From an uncultured Comamonas sp. (GTDB taxonomy: Bacteria > Pseudomonadota > Gammaproteobacteria > Burkholderiales > Burkholderiaceae_C): a stretch of 64,000 bases of DNA. A program made the position numbers and the translations under genes. Positions 61,600 through 64,000 of the stretch are shown here, in pieces. The notes under the pieces are model-generated. The model made no database searches. It was not told the origin of the DNA and saw only the letters and a program-made list of their open reading frames with translations. The DNA is taken from assembly GCA_902175065.1 (NCBI GenBank), contig CABIIJ010000037.1, forward strand, positions 1 to 64,000, read 5' to 3'. Position 1 is the stretch's first letter; each line of letters begins with the position of its first letter.

Positions 61600-62199
61600 T
61601 CACTGCGCAGCGCCTTCAGGCTCGGGCGGCAGGACGGGGTAGTTGCGCTTGAGGCTTTGCAGGTATTGCACCAGGTCCAGCGCCTCGGGCGTGGCGACGA
61701 CGACCTGGCCCTCGGGGCTATGGCCGGGCGGCAGCTTGACCTGCACTTCCCCGGCGTCGGCCTGCGCCTTGACTTCAAACAGGTAGGGGTAGGACGGCAT
61801 GATGGAACCCGGCACATAGGCACGCGGCTGGTACAGGTGGCCCAGGTGCCAGTCCTGGCTGGGCTGGCGCACGCCGATGTTCATCAGGTCGGGGCCGGTG
61901 CGCATGCTGCCCAGCAGATGGGGCTTGTCGTAGACGTAATCGGCCGGCACCGTGGCGCGGCCCCAGCCGCGTTCGGCGTCCGGGCCGAAGTTCTTGTCGC
62001 GCGGCTGCTGCGAGTGGCAGTAGACGCAGCCGTTGGCGATGTAGCTGTTGCGCCCGCGCAGCTCGGCGCTGGTGTAGGGCTTGAGCCCTTCCGGGGCCTG
62101 GATGTCGCGCACCTGGACGTAGGGCAGCACGACCAGCGCGGCAGTGGCCACGGCCAGGGTGGCCAGGGCGCCCGAGGCGAGTTTGACTTCACTTTCCAT
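61600..62199 (-). CDS. cbb3-type oxidase subunit II-like mono-haem cytochrome c (CcoO-like)
   Basis: A 199-aa protein starting MESEVKLASGALATLAVATA with one transmembrane helix, then RGRNSYIANGCVYCHSQQPR (haem motif CVYCH), and conserved YDKPHLLGSMRTGPDLMNIG and MPSYPYLFE, typical of CcoO/FixO. The start overlaps the end of the subunit I gene by 11 bases. It passes electrons from the cytochrome c subunit to subunit I. Confidence 0.9.
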   Translation of the reverse strand: MESEVKLASGALATLAVATAALVVLPYVQVRDIQAPEGLKPYTSAELRGRNSYIANGCVYCHSQQPRDKNFGPDAERGWGRATVPADYVYDKPHLLGSMRTGPDLMNIGVRQPSQDWHLGHLYQPRAYVPGSIMPSYPYLFEVKAQADAGEVQVKLPPGHSPEGQVVVATPEALDLVQYLQSLKRNYPVLPPEPEGAAQ

Positions 62200-63874
62200 G
62201 ACGAACCTCCAGGGCGGCAGCAGCGGTGGCAGGGTCGCCCCACAGGGCCGGGCCGGTGCGCTGCGATTTTGTGTTGAGGAGCAGGGCCAGCAGGTGGCCG
62301 GCAAACACCAGGTGGCTGGTCACCATCAGGGCGCCGCCCACGCTGCGCCATTGCAGGTAGGGCAGGGTCACGGCCACGGAATCCATGAACGGCCTGGCCG
62401 CATCGAGCATGTAGGTGCCTTGCAGCCAGCCGCCGATCGTCAGGAAGACGAAATAGATCATCGCCCCGCCTGCGGCCAGCCAGAAATGCACGGCAATCAG
62501 GCGCGGATACGGCCATTCGCGGTGCAGCACGCGCGGCAGCATGAAGTAGATGGCGCCGAACAGCACCATGGTGACGAAGGCGTAGGCCCCCAGGTGGGCG
62601 TGCGCCACGGTGAAGTGGGTGAAGTGGGCCACCTGGTTCACGGCCCGCAGCGCCTCGAACGAGCCTTGCAGCGAGGACAGCATGTACATCACCGCGCCGA
62701 ACACCATGAAGCGCAGCGTCGGCGAGTATTTGACCAGGTGCACCCGCCCGCGAATGGTGCTGGCCATGTTGATGGTGAAGGCCAGCACGGGCACGATCAT
62801 CATCATGCTCTGCACGATGGACAGGGTGACCATCCAGCCCGGCACCGGCCCGCCCACCAGGTGGTGGCCGCCGACCTGGCCGTAGAAGAAGGCCAGCGTC
62901 CAGAAGCCCAGGATGGACAGGTTGTACGAGCGCACGGGCCGTCCGATCACCTTGGGCAGGAAGTAGTAGATGATGCCCACACTCACCGGCGTGAACCACA
63001 GGCCCAGCACGTTGTGGCCGTACCACCAGTTCATCGTCGCCTGCTGCACGCCGTAGTGCACGCCGGGCAGCTTGCCGATGGTGAACAGCAGGATGATCCA
63101 CAGCAGGGCCGCCAGGTGGTACCAGCTGGTGACGTACAGGTGTTTGGCCGTGCGGTGGCGCACGGTGTTGAACACGTTCACGGCAATCAGCACCAGGCCC
63201 AGGCCGACGAAGATGCCGATCTGCCAGGGGATTTCCAGGTACTCCATCCCTGCCGTCCAGCCGATGCCGATGGCGCCGATGCCGCTGGCCACGCCGATGT
63301 TCAGGAAGATGGCGCCCAGCACGATCCACGGCGCTCCGCGCAAGGGGGTGCGCATCAGGCGCGGCGTCAGCCAGACGATGGCGGCCAGGGCGGCATTGGT
63401 GATCCAGCCGTAGAACACGGCCGTCAGGTGCATGGTGCGCATCCGGCCAAAGGTCTGCCATGCCTCGGCCACCAGCCAGTCGGGCATGTGCAGCTTCAGC
63501 GATGCCGTCAGCCCGGCCAGCGACCCCAGCACCAGCCACAGACAGGCAAACACGATCAGCAGCAGCACCGGCCAGCGTGAGGATTCGTCGGCCTGCATCC
63601 GCTGCTCGCGGGTGAAGTCGGTATCCGGCTCGTTCTGCCAGCGCTCGTCCGGCGTTCTGGCGTTGGTGGCATTGATCGCCTTTTGCAGACGCTCGCGGTC
63701 GTGCGTGGTCAGCGTCGGGTCGTCGGCCTGGCCGATTTCGCCGGGCGTGAAAATCGCCGATGCGGCGCCGGGGTTCTCCACCAGCAGGCCCTTGCGCATC
63801 GACCACATGAAGGCAAACAAGCCTATGAGGGAGAGCAGAAAGGCCGCCAGCAAGCTCAGGACAGTGCTGTTCAT
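62189..63874 (-). CDS. cbb3-like haem-copper oxidase subunit I with CcoS-like N-terminal extension
   Basis: A 561-aa catalytic subunit. Residues about 101-545 form the CcoN-like twelve-helix core with low-spin haem ligands His149 (RTMHLTAVFYGW) and His425 or His427 (VAHAHLGA), and CuB/high-spin site His287 (WWYGHNVLGL) and His337-His338 (GGHHLVGG). Residues 1-50 hold an extra helix (LLSLIGLFAFMWSMRKGLL) and NPGAASAIF, resembling the small assembly protein CcoS. About 85 residues longer than ordinary CcoN. First gene of the operon in the window. Confidence 0.88.
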   Translation of the reverse strand: MNSTVLSLLAAFLLSLIGLFAFMWSMRKGLLVENPGAASAIFTPGEIGQADDPTLTTHDRERLQKAINATNARTPDERWQNEPDTDFTREQRMQADESSRWPVLLLIVFACLWLVLGSLAGLTASLKLHMPDWLVAEAWQTFGRMRTMHLTAVFYGWITNAALAAIVWLTPRLMRTPLRGAPWIVLGAIFLNIGVASGIGAIGIGWTAGMEYLEIPWQIGIFVGLGLVLIAVNVFNTVRHRTAKHLYVTSWYHLAALLWIILLFTIGKLPGVHYGVQQATMNWWYGHNVLGLWFTPVSVGIIYYFLPKVIGRPVRSYNLSILGFWTLAFFYGQVGGHHLVGGPVPGWMVTLSIVQSMMMIVPVLAFTINMASTIRGRVHLVKYSPTLRFMVFGAVMYMLSSLQGSFEALRAVNQVAHFTHFTVAHAHLGAYAFVTMVLFGAIYFMLPRVLHREWPYPRLIAVHFWLAAGGAMIYFVFLTIGGWLQGTYMLDAARPFMDSVAVTLPYLQWRSVGGALMVTSHLVFAGHLLALLLNTKSQRTGPALWGDPATAAAALEVRHGK

Positions 63875-64000
63875 GTCAGGCTCCAGGGTTTCTTTTTTTG
63901 CACCCGGGGCGGGTGCTTTCTGGGCCGATTGGATGCCTGTTGGGCCGTCCTGTCAGAAGGGGTTGGGCCTTCTGGCGCTAGCATCATGGTTAATAACGAG
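63875..64000 (-). promoter_or_regulatory. Upstream region of the oxidase operon
   Basis: No gene is seen in these 126 bases. GCACCC (63900-63905) and GGGTGC (63911-63916) form a short hairpin. No FNR/ANR box (TTGAT-N4-ATCAA) is recognisable, although such control would be expected for a cbb3-like oxidase; it may lie beyond the window edge. CCTGGAGCC-type sequence near 63880 may include a ribosome binding site. Confidence 0.35.

Noticed and set aside
63900-63916. GCACCC-GGGGC-GGGTGC hairpin upstream of the oxidase operon as a terminator
   Set aside because: Stem is six bases and the following TTTC is too short on the + strand, while on the - strand it is followed by A residues; not convincing in either direction.

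Overview
The window is a chromosomal segment of a beta-proteobacterium, most likely a Comamonadaceae member. The reasons are the tuf / tRNA-Trp / secE-nusG-rplKAJL-rpoBC order, an rsmB-DUF4390-ntrY-response regulator-tRNA-Phe block directly before rplN, a cysI-DUF934-cysH-cysD-cysN cluster, and dispersed AT-rich palindromes with the 'agctttttccgct / agcggtagaagct' arms that I associate with this family. Genus cannot be fixed from the sequence alone. Core genes run on the + strand; only a LysR regulator and the last operon are on the - strand.

1-12.5 kb: end of EF-Tu, tRNA-Trp, secE, nusG, the L11-L1 and L10-L7/L12 genes, rpoB and rpoC, closed by a strong terminator. 12.6-17.7 kb: rsmB, a DUF4390 protein, an NtrY-like kinase and a receiver-Fis response regulator that lacks the usual AAA+ domain. 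17.7-27.1 kb: tRNA-Phe, a promoter, then the ribosomal/secretion run rplN to rplQ (with secY, rpmJ, rpoA), then initiator tRNA and a terminator. The rpsJ-rpsQ part of the ancestral cluster is not here.

27.1-34.5 kb: assimilatory sulfate reduction (sulfite reductase, DUF934 protein, PAPS/APS reductase-type CysH, ATP sulfurylase CysD/CysN), followed by a LysR gene and a divergent YeiH-type putative sulfate exporter.

34.5-52 kb: the accessory heart of the window, an iron island with three cell-surface-signalling modules in tandem. Module 1 is sigma factor, FecR-type anti-sigma and STN-containing TonB receptor, all intact. Module 2 has an intact sigma/anti-sigma pair but its receptor is a pseudogene missing about 1.1 kb of the beta-barrel. 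Module 3 has the ECF sigma factor and the FecR periplasmic domain fused in one transmembrane polypeptide (IutY-like), followed by an intact receptor. Then come DUF3649, a PepSY membrane protein, DUF3325, a MacAB/PvdRT-like exporter without an outer-membrane partner, and a CbiX/SirB-like chelatase. The likely logic is: siderophore sensed and imported by the receptors, iron released by the PepSY protein, siderophore recycled or exported by the ABC pump.

52-58 kb: a 413-bp intergenic region with two palindromic elements and two GTTGCA motifs, then trifunctional putA and putP (proline catabolism). 58.1-59.6 kb: one unrecognised 482-aa protein. 59.6-63.9 kb (- strand): an unusual cbb3-like terminal oxidase operon: subunit I with a CcoS-like N-terminal extension, a mono-haem CcoO-like subunit, a single-haem cytochrome c, an SCO protein and a small membrane protein whose first codons lie inside a dispersed repeat. 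No CRISPR array, transposase, rRNA or prophage gene was seen.
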